Below, in pieces: positions 32,559-47,281 of a stretch of DNA of 64,000 nucleotides. Origin of the DNA: Astropecten irregularis (Eukaryota; Echinodermata; Asteroidea; Paxillosida; Astropectinidae); assembly GCA_963971285.1 (NCBI GenBank), contig OZ020247.1, forward strand, positions 10,808,614-10,872,613, written 5' to 3'. The stretch's first letter is position 1. The number at the start of each line of letters is the position of its first letter. A program made the position numbers and the translations under genes. The notes below the pieces were generated by a model. It was not told the origin of the DNA. It did no database searches and saw nothing but the letters and a program-made list of their open reading frames with translations.

Positions 32559-33326
32559 ATTTTACCACAGACCATACCATCCTGTAGGGTACATCTAGGG
32601 CTACATTTCGTGCAAGTTTCAGATCGATAGCCTCAGTATTTGTGGAGAAATTTCAAACTCTAGTGTAAAAAAAAGTGTCTCATAGTCTTAGTGCAGTCTT
32701 AATTGCGCCTGCTCGGCTGTTTTCTCGCATAGCGTGTGGTGCTATACTTGGAATTTCGGCCATAAACATGACTTTGGATTTTGGCACAGCCCATACCATC
32801 CTGTAGGATACATATGAGGCTACATTTCGTGCAAGTTTCAGCTCAAAAGCCTCGGTATTGAGGGTGAAATTTCAAACTGAAGCGTAAAAAAAGTGTCTCA
32901 TAGTTTTAGTGCACGTCTTAATTGCGCCTGCTCGGCTGTTTTTTCGGATAGCGTGTGGTGCTATACTTGGATTTTCGGCCATAAACATGACTTTAAATGT
33001 TATTAAAGCCCATACCATCCTTTAGGTATCATCTTGGGCTACATTTCGTGCAAGTTTTAGCTCGATTGCCTCAGTTTTTGGGGAGAAATTTCAAACTCTT
33101 CCGTAAAAAAGTTTGTCATAGTCTAAGGGCAGTCTTAATCGCGACTTCTTCGCTGTTTTCTCGTATAGCGTGTGGTGCTATACTTGGATTTTCGGCCATG
33201 AACATGACTTTGGATTTTACCACACACCATACCATCCTGTAGGGTACATCAGGGGCTACATTTCCTGTAAGTTGTAGCTCGATAGCCTAAGTATTGAGGG
33301 AGAAATTCCAAACTCTCACTTAAAAA

Positions 33327-33384
33327 AAGTGTCTCATGTTTTTAGTGCAGTCTTTTAAGACTGCACTAAAAACATGAGACACTT
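33327..33384. other. Perfect fold-back in satellite B, copy 3
   Basis: Same 28-TT-28 structure and junctions. Confidence 0.95.
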
Positions 33385-35495
33385 CGCATAGCGTGTGGTG
33401 TTATACTTGGATTTTCGGCCATGAACATGACTTTGGATTTTAGCACAGGCCATACCATCCTGTAGGGTACATCTGGGGCTACATTTCATGCAAGTTTCAG
33501 ATCAATAGCCTCAGTATTTGAGGAGAAATTTCAAACTCTAGCTTAAAAAAGTGTGTCATAGTCTAAGTGTATGTATAGTCTTAATTGCGCCTGCTTCGCT
33601 GTTTTCTCGCATAACGTGTGGTGCTATACTTGGATTTTCGGCCAAGAACATGACTTTGGATTTCACCACAGCCCACACCATCCTGTAGGGTACATCTGGG
33701 GCTACATTTGGTGCAAGTTTCAGATTGATAGCCTCAGTATTTAGGGAGAAATTTCAAACTCTAGCGTAAAAAGTGTGTCATAGTCTATAAGTGCAGTCTT
33801 AATTGCGCCTGCTTTTCTGTTTTCTCGCATAGCGTGTGGTGCTATACTTGGATTTTCGGCCATGAACATGACTTTGTATTTTAGCACAGCCCACTGGGGC
33901 TACATTTCGTGCAAGTTTCAGATCGATAGCCTCAGTATTTGGGGAGCAATTTCAAACTCTAGTGTAAAAAAAAGTGTCTCATAGTCTTAGTGCAGTCTTA
34001 ATTGCGCCTGCTCGGCTGTTTTCTCGCATAGCGTGTGGTGCTATACTTGGATTTTCGGCCAAGAGCATGACTTTGGATTTCACCACAGCCCACACCATCC
34101 TGTAGGGTACATCTGGGGCTACATTTCGTGCAAGTTTCAGATCGATAGCCTCAGTATTTGGGGAGAAATTTCAAACTCTAGTGTAAAAAAAAGTGTCTCA
34201 TAGTCTTAGTGCAGTCTTAATTGCGCCTGCTCGGCTGTTTTCTCGCATAGCGTGTGGTGCTATACTTGGATTTTCGGCCGTGAACATGACTTTGGATTTC
34301 ACCACAGCCCACACCATCCTGTAAGGTACATCTGGGGCTACATTTCGTGCAAGTTTCAGATCAATAGCCTCAGTATTGGGGGAGAAATTTCAAACTCTAG
34401 CGTAAAAACGTGTGTCATAGTCTAAGTGCAGTCTTAATTTCGCCTGCTTCGCTGTTTTCTTGCATAGCGTGTGGTGCTATACTTGGATTTTCGGCAAAGA
34501 ACATGACTTTGGATTTTGGCACAGGCCATACCATCCTGTAGGGTAAATCTGTGGCTACATTTCGTGCAAGTTTCAGATTGAAAGCCTCAGTATTTGTGGA
34601 GAAATTTTAAACTCTAGCGTAAAAAAGTGTGTCATAGTCTAAGTGCAGTCTTAATTGCGCCTGCTTTTCTGTTTTCTCGCATACCGTGTGGTGCTATACT
34701 TGGATTTTCGGCCATGAACATGACTTTGGATTTTAGCACAGGCCATACCATCCTGTAGGGTACATCTGGGGCTACATTTCATGCAAGTTTCAGATCAATA
34801 GCTTCAGTATTTGAGGAGAAATTTCAAACTCTAGCGTAAAAACGTGTGTCATAGTCTAAGTGCAGTCTTAATTGCGCCTGCTTCGCTGTTTTTTCGGATA
34901 GCGTGTGGTTCTATACTTGGATTTTCGGCTATGAACATGACTTTAAATGTTATTAAAGCCCATACCATTCTGTAGGGTACATCTGGGGCTACATTTCGTG
35001 CAAGTTTTAGCTCGATTGCCTCAGTATTTGGGGAGAAATTTCAAACTCTAGTGTAAAAAAACGTGTGTCATAGTCTAAGTGCAGTCTTAATTGCGCCTGC
35101 TTCGCTGTTTTTTCGGATAGCGTGTGGTTCTATACTTGGATTTTCGGCCATGAACATGACTTTAAATGTTATTAAAGCCCATACCATTCTGTAGGGTACA
35201 TCTGGGGCTACATTTCGTGCAAGTTTTAGCTCGATTGCCTCAGTTTTTGGGGAGAAATTTCAAACTCTTCCGTAAAAAAGTTTGTCATAGTCTAAGGGCA
35301 GTCTTAATCGCGCCTTCTTCGCTGTTTTCTCGTATAGCGTGTGGTGCTATACTTGGATTTTCGGCCATGAACATGACTTTGGATTTTACCACACACCATA
35401 CCATCCTGTAGGGTACATCAGGGGCTACATTTCCTGTAAGTTGTAGCTCGATAGCCTAAGTATTGAGGGAGAAATTCCAAACTCTCACTTAAAAA

Positions 35496-35553
35496 AAGTG
35501 TCTCATGTTTTTAGTGCAGTCTTTTAAGACTGCACTAAAAACATGAGACACTT
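35496..35553. other. Perfect fold-back in satellite B, copy 4
   Basis: Same structure, 2,169 bp after copy 3. Confidence 0.95.
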
Positions 35554-38500
35554 CGCATAGCGTGTGGTGTTATACTTGGATTTTCGGCCATGAACATGAC
35601 TTTGGATTTTAGCACAGGCCATACCATCCTGTAGGGTACATCTGGGGCTACATTTCATGCAAGTTTCAGATCAATAGCCTCAGTATTTGAGGAGAAATTT
35701 CAAACTCTAGCTTAAAAAAGTGTGTCATAGTCTAAGTGTATGTATAGTCTTAATTGCGCCTGCTTCGCTGTTTTCTCGCATAACGTGTGGTGCTATACTT
35801 GGATTTTCGGCCAAGAACATGACTTTGGATTTCACCACAGCCCACACCATCCTGTAGGGTACATCTGGGGCTACATTTGGTGCAAGTTTCAGATTGATAG
35901 CCTCAGTATTTAGGGAGAAATTTCAAACTCTAGCGTAAAAAGTGTGTCATAGTCTATAAGTGCAGTCTTAATTGCGCCTGCTTTTCTGTTTTCTCGCATA
36001 GCGTGTGGTGCTATACTTGGATTTTCGGCCATGAACATGACTTTGTATTTTAGCACAGCCCACTGGGGCTACATTTCGTGCAAGTTTCAGATCGATAGCC
36101 TCAGTATTTGGGGAGCAATTTCAAACTCTAGTGTAAAAAAAAGTGTCTCATAGTCTTAGTGCAGTCTTAATTGCGCCTGCTCGGCTGTTTTCTCGCATAG
36201 CGTGTGGTGCTATACTTGGATTTTCGGCCAAGAGCATGACTTTGGATTTCACCACAGCCCACACCATCCTGTAGGGTACATCTGGGGCTACATTTCGTGC
36301 AAGTTTCAGATCGATAGCCTCAGTATTTGGGGAGAAATTTCAAACTCTAGTGTAAAAAAAAGTGTCTCATAGTCTTAGTGCAGTCTTAATTGCGCCTGCT
36401 CGCCTGTTTTCTCGCATAGCGTGTGGTGCTATACTTGGATTTTCGGCCAAGAACATGACTTTGGATTTCACCACAGCCCACAGCATCCTGTAGGGTACAT
36501 CTGGGGCTACATTTTGTGCAAGTTTCAGATCAATAGCCTCAGTATTGGGGGAGAAATTTCAAACTCTAGCGTAAAAACGTGTGTCATAGTCTAAGTGCAG
36601 TCTTAATTGCGCCTGCTTCGCTGTTTTCTTGCATAGCGTGTGGTGCTATACTTGGATTTTCGGCCAAGAACATGACTTTGGATTTTGGCACAGGCCATAC
36701 CATCCTGTAGGGTAAATCTGTGGCTACATTTCGTGCAAGTTTCAGATTGAAAGCCTCAGTATTTGTGGAGAAATTTTAAACTCTAGCGTAAAAAAGTGTG
36801 TCATAGTCTAAGTGCAGTCTTAATTGCGCCTGCTTTTCTGTTTTCTCGCATACCGTGTGGTGCTATACTTGGATTTTCGGCCATGCACATGACTTTGGAT
36901 TTTAGCACAGGCCATACCATCCTGTAGGGTACATCTGGGACTACATTTCATGCAAGTTTCAGATCAATAGCCTCAGTATTGGGGGAGAAATTTCAAACTC
37001 TAGCGTAAAAACGTGTGTCATAGTCTAAGTGTAGTCTTGATTGCGCCTGCTTCGCTGTTTTCTCGCATAGCGTGTGGTGCTATACTTGGATTTTCGGCCA
37101 AGAACATGACTTTAAATTTCACCACAGCCCATACCGTCCTGTAGGGTACATCTGGGACTACATTTCGTGCATGTTTTAGCTCGATAGCCTCAGTATTGAG
37201 GGAGAAATTTCAAACTCAAGCGTAAAAAAAGTGTCTCATAGTTTTAGTGCACGTCTTAATTGCGCCTGCTCGGCTGTTTTTTCGGATAGCGTGTGGTGCT
37301 ATACTTGGATTTTCGGCCATGAACATGACTTTAAATGTTATTAAAGCCCATACCATTCTGTAGGGTACATCTGGGGCTACATTTCGTGCAAGTTTTAGCT
37401 CGATTGCCTCAGTATTTGGGGAGAAATTTCAAACTCTAGTGTAACAAAAAGTGTCTCATAGTCTTAGTGCAGTCTTAATTGCGCCTGCTCGGCTGTTTTC
37501 TCGCATAGCGTGTGGTGCTATACTTGGATTTTCGGCCAAGAGCATGACTTTGGATTTCACCACAGCCCACACCATCCTGTAGGGTACATCTGGGGCTACA
37601 GTTCGTGCAAGTTTCAGATCGATAGCCTCAGTATTTGGGGAGAAATTTCAAACTCTAGTGTAAAAAAAAGTGTCTCATAGTCTTAGTGCAGTCTTAATTG
37701 CGCCTGCTCGGCTGTTTTCTCGCATAGCGTGTGGTGCTATACTTGGATTTTCGGCCGTGAACATGACTTTGGATTTCACCACAGCCCACACCATCCTGTA
37801 AGGTACATCTGTGGCTACATTTCGTGCAAGTTTCAGATCAATAGCCTCAGTATTGGGGGAGAAATTTCAAACTCTAGCGTAAAAACGTGTGTCATAGTCT
37901 AAGTGCAGTCTTAATTTCGCCTGCTTCGCTGTTTTCTTGCATAGCGTGTGGTGCTATACTTGGATTTTCGGCAAAGAACATGACTTTGGATTTTGGCACA
38001 GGCCATACCATCCTGTAGGGTAAATCTGTGGCTACATTTCGTGCAAGTTTCAGATTGAAAGCCTCAGTATTTGTGGAGAAATTTTAAACTCTAGCGTAAA
38101 AAAGTGTGTCATAGTCTAAGTGCAGTCTTAATTGCGCCTGCTTTTCTGTTTGCTCGCATACCGTGTGGTGCTATACTTGGATTTTCGGCCATGAACATGA
38201 CTTTGGATTTTAGCACAGGCCATACCATCCTGTAGGGTACATCTGGGGCTACATTTCATGCAAGTTTCAGATCAATAGCTTCAGTATTTGAGGAGAAATT
38301 TCAAACTCTAGCGTAAAAACGTGTGTCATAGTCTAAGTGCAGTCTTAATTGCGCCTGCTTCGCTGTTTTTTCGGATAGCGTGTGGTTCTATACTTGGATT
38401 TTCGGCCATGAACATGACTTTAAATGTTATTAAAGCCCATACCATTCTGTAGGGTACATCTGGGGCTACATTTCGTGCAAGTTTTAGCTCGATTGCCTCA

Positions 38501-41500
38501 GTATTTGGGGAGAAATTTCAAACTCTAGTGTAAAAAAAAGTGTCTCATAGTCTTAGTGCAGTCTTAATTGCGCCTGCTCGGCTGTTTTCTCGCATAGCGT
38601 GTGGTGATATACTTGGATTTTCGGCCAAGAACATGACTTTGGATTTCACCACAGCCCACACCATCCTGTAGGGTACATCTGGGGCTACATTTCGTGCAAG
38701 TTTCAGATCAATAGCCTCAGTATTGGGGGAGAAATTTCAAACTCTAGCGTAAAAACGTGTGTCATAGTCTAAGTGCAGTCTTAATTGCGCCTGCTTCGCT
38801 GTTTTCTTGCATAGCGTGTGGTTCTATACTTGGATTTTCTTCCAAGAACATGACTTTGGATTTTGGCACAGTCCATACCATCCTGTAGGGTACATCTGGG
38901 GCTACATTTCGTGCAAGTTTTAGTTCGATAGCCTCAGTATTTGGGGAGATATTTCAAACTCTAGCGTAAACAAGTGTGTCATAGTCTAAGTGCAGTCTTA
39001 ATTGTGCCTGCTGCGCTGTTTGCTCGCATAGCGTGTGGTTTTATACTTGGATTTTCGGCCATGAACATGACTTTGGATTTTACCACAGCCCATACCATCC
39101 TGTAGGGTACATCTGGGGCTACATTTCATGCAAGTTTCAGATCAATAGCCTCAGTATTTGAGGAGAAATTTTAAGGTCTAGCTTAAAAAAGTGTGTCATA
39201 GTCTAAGTGTATAGTCTGAATTGCGCCTGCTTCGCTGTTTTCTCGCATAGCGTGTGGTGCTATACTTGGATTTTCGGCCAAGAACATGACTTTAAATTTC
39301 ACCACAGCCCATACCGTCCTGTAGGGTACATCTGGGACTACATTTCGTGCAAGTTTTAGCTCGATAGCCTCAGTATTGAGGGAGAAATTTCAAACTCAAG
39401 CGTAAAAAAAGTGTCTCATAGTTTTAGTGCACGTCTTAATTGCGCCTGCTCGGCTGTTTTTTCGGATAGCGTGTGGTGCTATACTTGGATTTTCGGCCAT
39501 GAACATGACTTTAAATGTTATTAAAGCCCATACCATTCTGTAGGGTACATCTGGGGCTACATTTCGTGCAAGTTTTAGCTCGATTGCCTCAGTATTTGGG
39601 GAGAAATTTCAAACTCTAGTGTAAAAAAAAGTGTCTCATAGTCTTAGTGCAGTCTTAATTGCGCCTGCTCGGCTGTTTTCTCGCATAGCGTGTGGTGCTA
39701 TACTTGGATTTTCGGCCAAGAACATGACTTTGGATTTTGGCACAGGCCATACCATCCTGTAGGGTACATCTGGGGCTACATTTCGTGCAAGTTTCAGATT
39801 GAAAGCCTCAGTATTTTCGAGAAATTTCAAACTCTAGCGTAAAAAAGTGTGTCATAGTCTAAGTGCAGTCTTAATTGCGCCTGCTTTTCTGTTTTCTCGC
39901 ATACCGTGTGGTGCTATTCTTGGATTTTCGGCCATGAACATGACTTTGGATTTTGGCACAGGCCATACCATCCTGTAGGGTAAATCTGTGGCTACATTTC
40001 GTGCAAGTTTCAGATTGAAAGCCTCAGTATTTGTGGAGAAATTTTAAACTCTAGCGTAAAAAAGTGTGTCATAGTCTAAGTGCAGTCTTAATTGCGCCTG
40101 CTCGGCTGTTTTCTCGCATAGCGTGTGGTGCTATACTTGGATTTTCGGCCAAGAACATGACTTTGGATTTCACCACAGCCCACACCATCCTGTAGGGTAC
40201 ATCTGGGGCTACATTTCATGCAAGTTTCAGATCAATAGCCTCAGTATTTGGGGAGAAATTTCAAACTCTAGTGTAAAAAAAAGTGTCCCATAGTCTTAGT
40301 GCAGTCTTAATTGCGCCTGCTCGGCTGTTTTCTCGCATAGCGTGTGGTGATATACTTGGATTTTCGGCCAAGAACATGACTTTGGATTTCACCACAGCCC
40401 ACACCATCCTGTAGGGTACATCTGGGGCTACATTTCGTGCAAGTTTCAGATCAATAGCCTCAGTATTGGGGGAGAAATTTCAAACTCTAGCGTAAAAACG
40501 TGTGTCATAGTCTAAGTGCAGTCTTAATTGCGCCTGCTTCGCTGTTTTCTCGCATAACGTGTGGTGCTATACTTGGATTTTCGGCCAAGAACATGACTTT
40601 GGATTTCACCACAGCCCACACCATCCTGTAGGGTACATCTGGGGCTACATTTGGTGCAAGTTTCAGATTGATAGCCTCAGTATTTAGGGAGAAATTTCAA
40701 ACTCTAGCGTAAAAAGTGTGTCATAGTCTATAAGTGCAGTCTTAATTGCGCCTGCTTTTCTGTTTTCTCGCATAGCGTGTGGTGCTATACTTGGATTTTC
40801 GGCCATGAACATGACTTTGTATTTTAGCACAGCCCACTGGGGCTACATTTCGTGCAAGTTTCAGATCGATAGCCTCAGTATTTGGGGAGCAATTTCAAAC
40901 TCTAGTGTAAAAAAAAGTGTCTCATAGTCTTAGTGCAGTCTTAATTGCGCCTGCTCGGCTGTTTTCTCGCATAGCGTGTGGTGCTATACTTGGATTTTCG
41001 GCCAAGAGCATGACTTTGGATTTCACCACAGCCCACACCATCCTGTAGGGTACATCTGGGGCTACATTTCGTGCAAGTTTCAGATCGATAGCCTCAGTAT
41101 TTGGGGAGAAATTTCAAACTCTAGTGTAAAAAAAAGTGTCTCATAGTCTTAGTGCAGTCTTAATTGCGCCTGCTCGCCTGTTTTCTCGCATAGCGTGTGG
41201 TGCTATACTTGGATTTTCGGCCAAGAACATGACTTTGGATTTCACCACAGCCCACAGCATCCTGTAGGGTACATCTGGGGCTACATTTTGTGCAAGTTTC
41301 AGATCAATAGCCTCAGTATTGGGGGAGAAATTTCAAACTCTAGCGTAAAAACGTGTGTCATAGTCTAAGTGCAGTCTTAATTGCGCCTGCTTCGCTGTTT
41401 TCTTGCATAGCGTGTGGTGCTATACTTGGATTTTCGGCCAAGAACATGACTTTGGATTTTGGCACAGGCCATACCATCCTGTAGGGTAAATCTGTGGCTA

Positions 41501-43746
41501 CATTTCGTGCAAGTTTCAGATTGAAAGCCTCAGTATTTGTGGAGAAATTTTAAACTCTAGCGTAAAAAAGTGTGTCATAGTCTAAGTGCAGTCTTAATTG
41601 CGCCTGCTTTTCTGTTTTCTCGCATACCGTGTGGTGCTATACTTGGATTTTCGGCCATGCACATGACTTTGGATTTTAGCACAGGCCATACCATCCTGTA
41701 GGGTACATCTGGGACTACATTTCATGCAAGTTTCAGATCAATAGCCTCAGTATTGGGGGAGAAATTTCAAACTCTAGCGTAAAAACGTGTGTCATAGTCT
41801 AAGTGTAGTCTTGATTGCGCCTGCTTCGCTGTTTTCTCGCATAGCGTGTGGTGCTATACTTGGATTTTCGGCCAAGAACATGACTTTAAATTTCACCACA
41901 GCCCATACCGTCCTGTAGGGTACATCTGGGACTACATTTCGTGCATGTTTTAGCTCGATAGCCTCAGTATTGAGGGAGAAATTTCAAACTCAAGCGTAAA
42001 AAAAGTGTCTCATAGTTTTAGTGCACGTCTTAATTGCGCCTGCTCGGCTGTTTTTTCGGATAGCGTGTGGTGCTATACTTGGATTTTCGGCCATGAACAT
42101 GACTTTAAATGTTATTAAAGCCCATACCATTCTGTAGGGTACATCTGGGGCTACATTTCGTGCAAGTTTTAGCTCGATTGCCTCAGTATTTGGGGAGAAA
42201 TTTCAAACTCTAGTGTAACAAAAAGTGTCTCATAGTCTTAGTGCAGTCTTAATTGCGCCTGCTCGGCTGTTTTCTCGCATAGCGTGTGGTGCTATACTTG
42301 GATTTTCGGCCAAGAGCATGACTTTGGATTTCACCACAGCCCACACCATCCTGTAGGGTACATCTGGGGCTACAGTTCGTGCAAGTTTCAGATCGATAGC
42401 CTCAGTATTTGGGGAGAAATTTCAAACTCTAGTGTAAAAAAAAGTGTCTCATAGTCTTAGTGCAGTCTTAATTGCGCCTGCTCGGCTGTTTTCTCGCATA
42501 GCGTGTGGTGCTATACTTGGATTTTCGGCCGTGAACATGACTTTGGATTTCACCACAGCCCACACCATCCTGTAAGGTACATCTGGGGCTACATTTCGTG
42601 CAAGTTTCAGATCAATAGCCTCAGTATTGGGGGAGAAATTTCAAACTCTAGCGTAAAAACGTGTGTCATAGTCTAAGTGCAGTCTTAATTTCGCCTGCTT
42701 CGCTGTTTTCTTGCATAGCGTGTGGTGCTATACTTGGATTTTCGGCAAAGAACATGACTTTGGATTTTGGCACAGGCCATACCATCCTGTAGGGTAAATC
42801 TGTGGCTACATTTCGTGCAAGTTTCAGATTGAAAGCCTCAGTATTTGTGGAGAAATTTTAAACTCTAGCGTAAAAAAGTGTGTCATAGTCTAAGTGCAGT
42901 CTTAATTGCGCCTGCTTTTCTGTTTTCTCGCATACCGTGTGGTGCTATACTTGGATTTTCGGTCATGAACATGACTTTGGATTTTAGCACAGGCCATACC
43001 ATCCTGTAGGGTACATCTGGGGCTACATTTCATGCAAGTTTCAGATCAATAGCTTCAGTATTTGAGGAGAAATTTCAAACTCTAGCGTAAAAACGTGTGT
43101 CATAGTCTAAGTGCAGTCTTAATTGCGCCTGCTTCGCTGTTTTTTCGGATAGCGTGTGGTTCTATACTTGGATTTTCGGCTATGAACATGACTTTAAATG
43201 TTATTAAAGCCCATACCATTCTGTAGGGTACATCTGGGGCTACATTTCGTGCAAGTTTTAGCTCGATTGCCTCAGTATTTGGGGAGAAATTTCAAACTCT
43301 AGTGTAAAAAAACGTGTGTCATAGTCTAAGTGCAGTCTTAATTGCGCCTGCTTCGCTGTTTTTTCGGATAGCGTGTGGTTCTATACTTGGATTTTCGGCC
43401 ATGAACATGACTTTAAATGTTATTAAAGCCCATACCATTCTGTAGGGTACATCTGGGGCTACATTTCGTGCAAGTTTTAGCTCGATTGCCTCAGTTTTTG
43501 GGGAGAAATTTCAAACTCTTCCGTAAAAAAGTTTGTCATAGTCTAAGGGCAGTCTTAATCGCGCCTTCTTCGCTGTTTTCTCGTATAGCGTGTGGTGCTA
43601 TACTTGGATTTTCGGCCATGAACATGACTTTGGATTTTACCACACACCATACCATCCTGTAGGGTACATCAGGGGCTACATTTCCTGTAAGTTGTAGCTC
43701 GATAGCCTAAGTATTGAGGGAGAAATTCCAAACTCTCACTTAAAAA

Positions 43747-43804
43747 AAGTGTCTCATGTTTTTAGTGCAGTCTTTTAAGACTGCACTAAAAACATGAGAC
43801 ACTT
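43747..43804. other. Perfect fold-back in satellite B, copy 5
   Basis: Same structure, 8,251 bp after copy 4. Confidence 0.95.
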
Positions 43805-46800
43805 CGCATAGCGTGTGGTGTTATACTTGGATTTTCGGCCATGAACATGACTTTGGATTTTAGCACAGGCCATACCATCCTGTAGGGTACATCTGGGGCT
43901 ACATTTCATGCAAGTTTCAGATCAATAGCCTCAGTATTTGAGGAGAAATTTCAAACTCTAGCTTAAAAAAGTGTGTCATAGTCTAAGTGTATGTATAGTC
44001 TTAATTGCGCCTGCTTCGCTGTTTTCTCGCATAACGTGTGGTGCTATACTTGGATTTTCGGCCAAGAACATGACTTTGGATTTCACCACAGCCCACACCA
44101 TCCTGTAGGGTACATCTGGGGCTACATTTGGTGCAAGTTTCAGATTGATAGCCTCAGTATTTAGGGAGAAATTTCAAACTCTAGCGTAAAAAGTGTGTCA
44201 TAGTCTATAAGTGCAGTCTTAATTGCGCCTGCTTTTCTGTTTTCTCGCATAGCGTGTGGTGCTATACTTGGATTTTCGGCCATGAACATGACTTTGTATT
44301 TTAGCACAGCCCACTGGGGCTACATTTCGTGCAAGTTTCAGATCGATAGCCTCAGTATTTGGGGAGCAATTTCAAACTCTAGTGTAAAAAAAAGTGTCTC
44401 ATAGTCTTAGTGCAGTCTTAATTGCGCCTGCTCGGCTGTTTTCTCGCATAGCGTGTGGTGCTATACTTGGATTTTCGGCCAAGAGCATGACTTTGGATTT
44501 CACCACAGCCCACACCATCCTGTAGGGTACATCTGGGGCTACATTTCGTGCAAGTTTCAGATCGATAGCCTCAGTATTTGGGGAGAAATTTCAAACTCTA
44601 GTGTAAAAAAAAGTGTCTCATAGTCTTAGTGCAGTCTTAATTGCGCCTGCTCGCCTGTTTTCTCGCATAGCGTGTGGTGCTATACTTGGATTTTCGGCCA
44701 AGAACATGACTTTGGATTTCACCACAGCCCACAGCATCCTGTAGGGTACATCTGGGGCTACATTTTGTGCAAGTTTCAGATCAATAGCCTCAGTATTGGG
44801 GGAGAAATTTCAAACTCTAGCGTAAAAACGTGTGTCATAGTCTAAGTGCAGTCTTAATTGCGCCTGCTTCGCTGTTTTCTTGCATAGCGTGTGGTGCTAT
44901 ACTTGGATTTTCGGCCAAGAACATGACTTTGGATTTTGGCACAGGCCATACCATCCTGTAGGGTAAATCTGTGGCTACATTTCGTGCAAGTTTCAGATTG
45001 AAAGCCTCAGTATTTGTGGAGAAATTTTAAACTCTAGCGTAAAAAAGTGTGTCATAGTCTAAGTGCAGTCTTAATTGCGCCTGCTTTTCTGTTTTCTCGC
45101 ATACCGTGTGGTGCTATACTTGGATTTTCGGCCATGCACATGACTTTGGATTTTAGCACAGGCCATACCATCCTGTAGGGTACATCTGGGACTACATTTC
45201 ATGCAAGTTTCAGATCAATAGCCTCAGTATTGGGGGAGAAATTTCAAACTCTAGCGTAAAAACGTGTGTCATAGTCTAAGTGTAGTCTTGATTGCGCCTG
45301 CTTCGCTGTTTTCTCGCATAGCGTGTGGTGCTATACTTGGATTTTCGGCCAAGAACATGACTTTAAATTTCACCACAGCCCATACCGTCCTGTAGGGTAC
45401 ATCTGGGACTACATTTCGTGCATGTTTTAGCTCGATAGCCTCAGTATTGAGGGAGAAATTTCAAACTCAAGCGTAAAAAAAGTGTCTCATAGTTTTAGTG
45501 CACGTCTTAATTGCGCCTGCTCGGCTGTTTTTTCGGATAGCGTGTGGTGCTATACTTGGATTTTCGGCCATGAACATGACTTTAAATGTTATTAAAGCCC
45601 ATACCATTCTGTAGGGTACATCTGGGGCTACATTTCGTGCAAGTTTTAGCTCGATTGCCTCAGTATTTGGGGAGAAATTTCAAACTCTAGTGTAACAAAA
45701 AGTGTCTCATAGTCTTAGTGCAGTCTTAATTGCGCCTGCTCGGCTGTTTTCTCGCATAGCGTGTGGTGCTATACTTGGATTTTCGGCCAAGAGCATGACT
45801 TTGGATTTCACCACAGCCCACACCATCCTGTAGGGTACATCTGGGGCTACAGTTCGTGCAAGTTTCAGATCGATAGCCTCAGTATTTGGGGAGAAATTTC
45901 AAACTCTAGTGTAAAAAAAAGTGTCTCATAGTCTTAGTGCAGTCTTAATTGCGCCTGCTCGGCTGTTTTCTCGCATAGCGTGTGGTGCTATACTTGGATT
46001 TTCGGCCGTGAACATGACTTTGGATTTCACCACAGCCCACACCATCCTGTAAGGTACATCTGGGGCTACATTTCGTGCAAGTTTCAGATCAATAGCCTCA
46101 GTATTGGGGGAGAAATTTCAAACTCTAGCGTAAAAACGTGTGTCATAGTCTAAGTGCAGTCTTAATTTCGCCTGCTTCGCTGTTTTCTTGCATAGCGTGT
46201 GGTGCTATACTTGGATTTTCGGCAAAGAACATGACTTTGGATTTTGGCACAGGCCATACCATCCTGTAGGGTAAATCTGTGGCTACATTTCGTGCAAGTT
46301 TCAGATTGAAAGCCTCAGTATTTGTGGAGAAATTTTAAACTCTAGCGTAAAAAAGTGTGTCATAGTCTAAGTGCAGTCTTAATTGCGCCTGCTTTTCTGT
46401 TTTCTCGCATACCGTGTGGTGCTATACTTGGATTTTCGGCCATGAACATGACTTTGGATTTTAGCACAGGCCATACCATCCTGTAGGGTACATCTGGGGC
46501 TACATTTCATGCAAGTTTCAGATCAATAGCTTCAGTATTTGAGGAGAAATTTCAAACTCTAGCGTAAAAACGTGTGTCATAGTCTAAGTGCAGTCTTAAT
46601 TGCGCCTGCTTCGCTGTTTTTTCGGATAGCGTGTGGTTCTATACTTGGATTTTCGGCCATGAACATGACTTTAAATGTTATTAAAGCCCATACCATTCTG
46701 TAGGGTACATCTGGGGCTACATTTCGTGCAAGTTTTAGCTCGATTGCCTCAGTATTTGGGGAGAAATTTCAAACTCTAGTGTAAAAAAACGTGTGTCATA

Positions 46801-47223
46801 GTCTAAGTGCAGTCTTAATTGCGCCTGCTTCGCTGTTTTTTCGGATAGCGTGTGGTTCTATACTTGGATTTTCGGCCATGAACATGACTTTAAATGTTAT
46901 TAAAGCCCATACCATTCTGTAGGGTACATCTGGGGCTACATTTCGTGCAAGTTTTAGCTCGATTGCCTCAGTTTTTGGGGAGAAATTTCAAACTCTTCCG
47001 TAAAAAAGTTTGTCATAGTCTAAGGGCAGTCTTAATCGCGCCTTCTTCGCTGTTTTCTCGTATAGCGTGTGGTGCTATACTTGGATTTTCGGCCATGAAC
47101 ATGACTTTGGATTTTACCACACACCATACCATCCTGTAGGGTACATCAGGGGCTACATTTCCTGTAAGTTGTAGCTCGATAGCCTAAGTATTGAGGGAGA
47201 AATTCCAAACTCTCACTTAAAAA

Positions 47224-47281
47224 AAGTGTCTCATGTTTTTAGTGCAGTCTTTTAAGACTGCACTAAAAACATGAGACACTT
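47224..47281. other. Perfect fold-back in satellite B, copy 6
   Basis: Same structure, 3,477 bp after copy 5 and 11,728 bp after copy 4. Confidence 0.95.

Larger units (their letters stand above)
33300..36400. repeat. Satellite B higher-order duplication, 2,169-bp period
   Basis: The block with the hairpin monomer at 33327 and the shortened GCCCACTGGGGC monomer at about 33888 recurs with hairpin at 35496 and shortened monomer at about 36058. Confidence 0.85.
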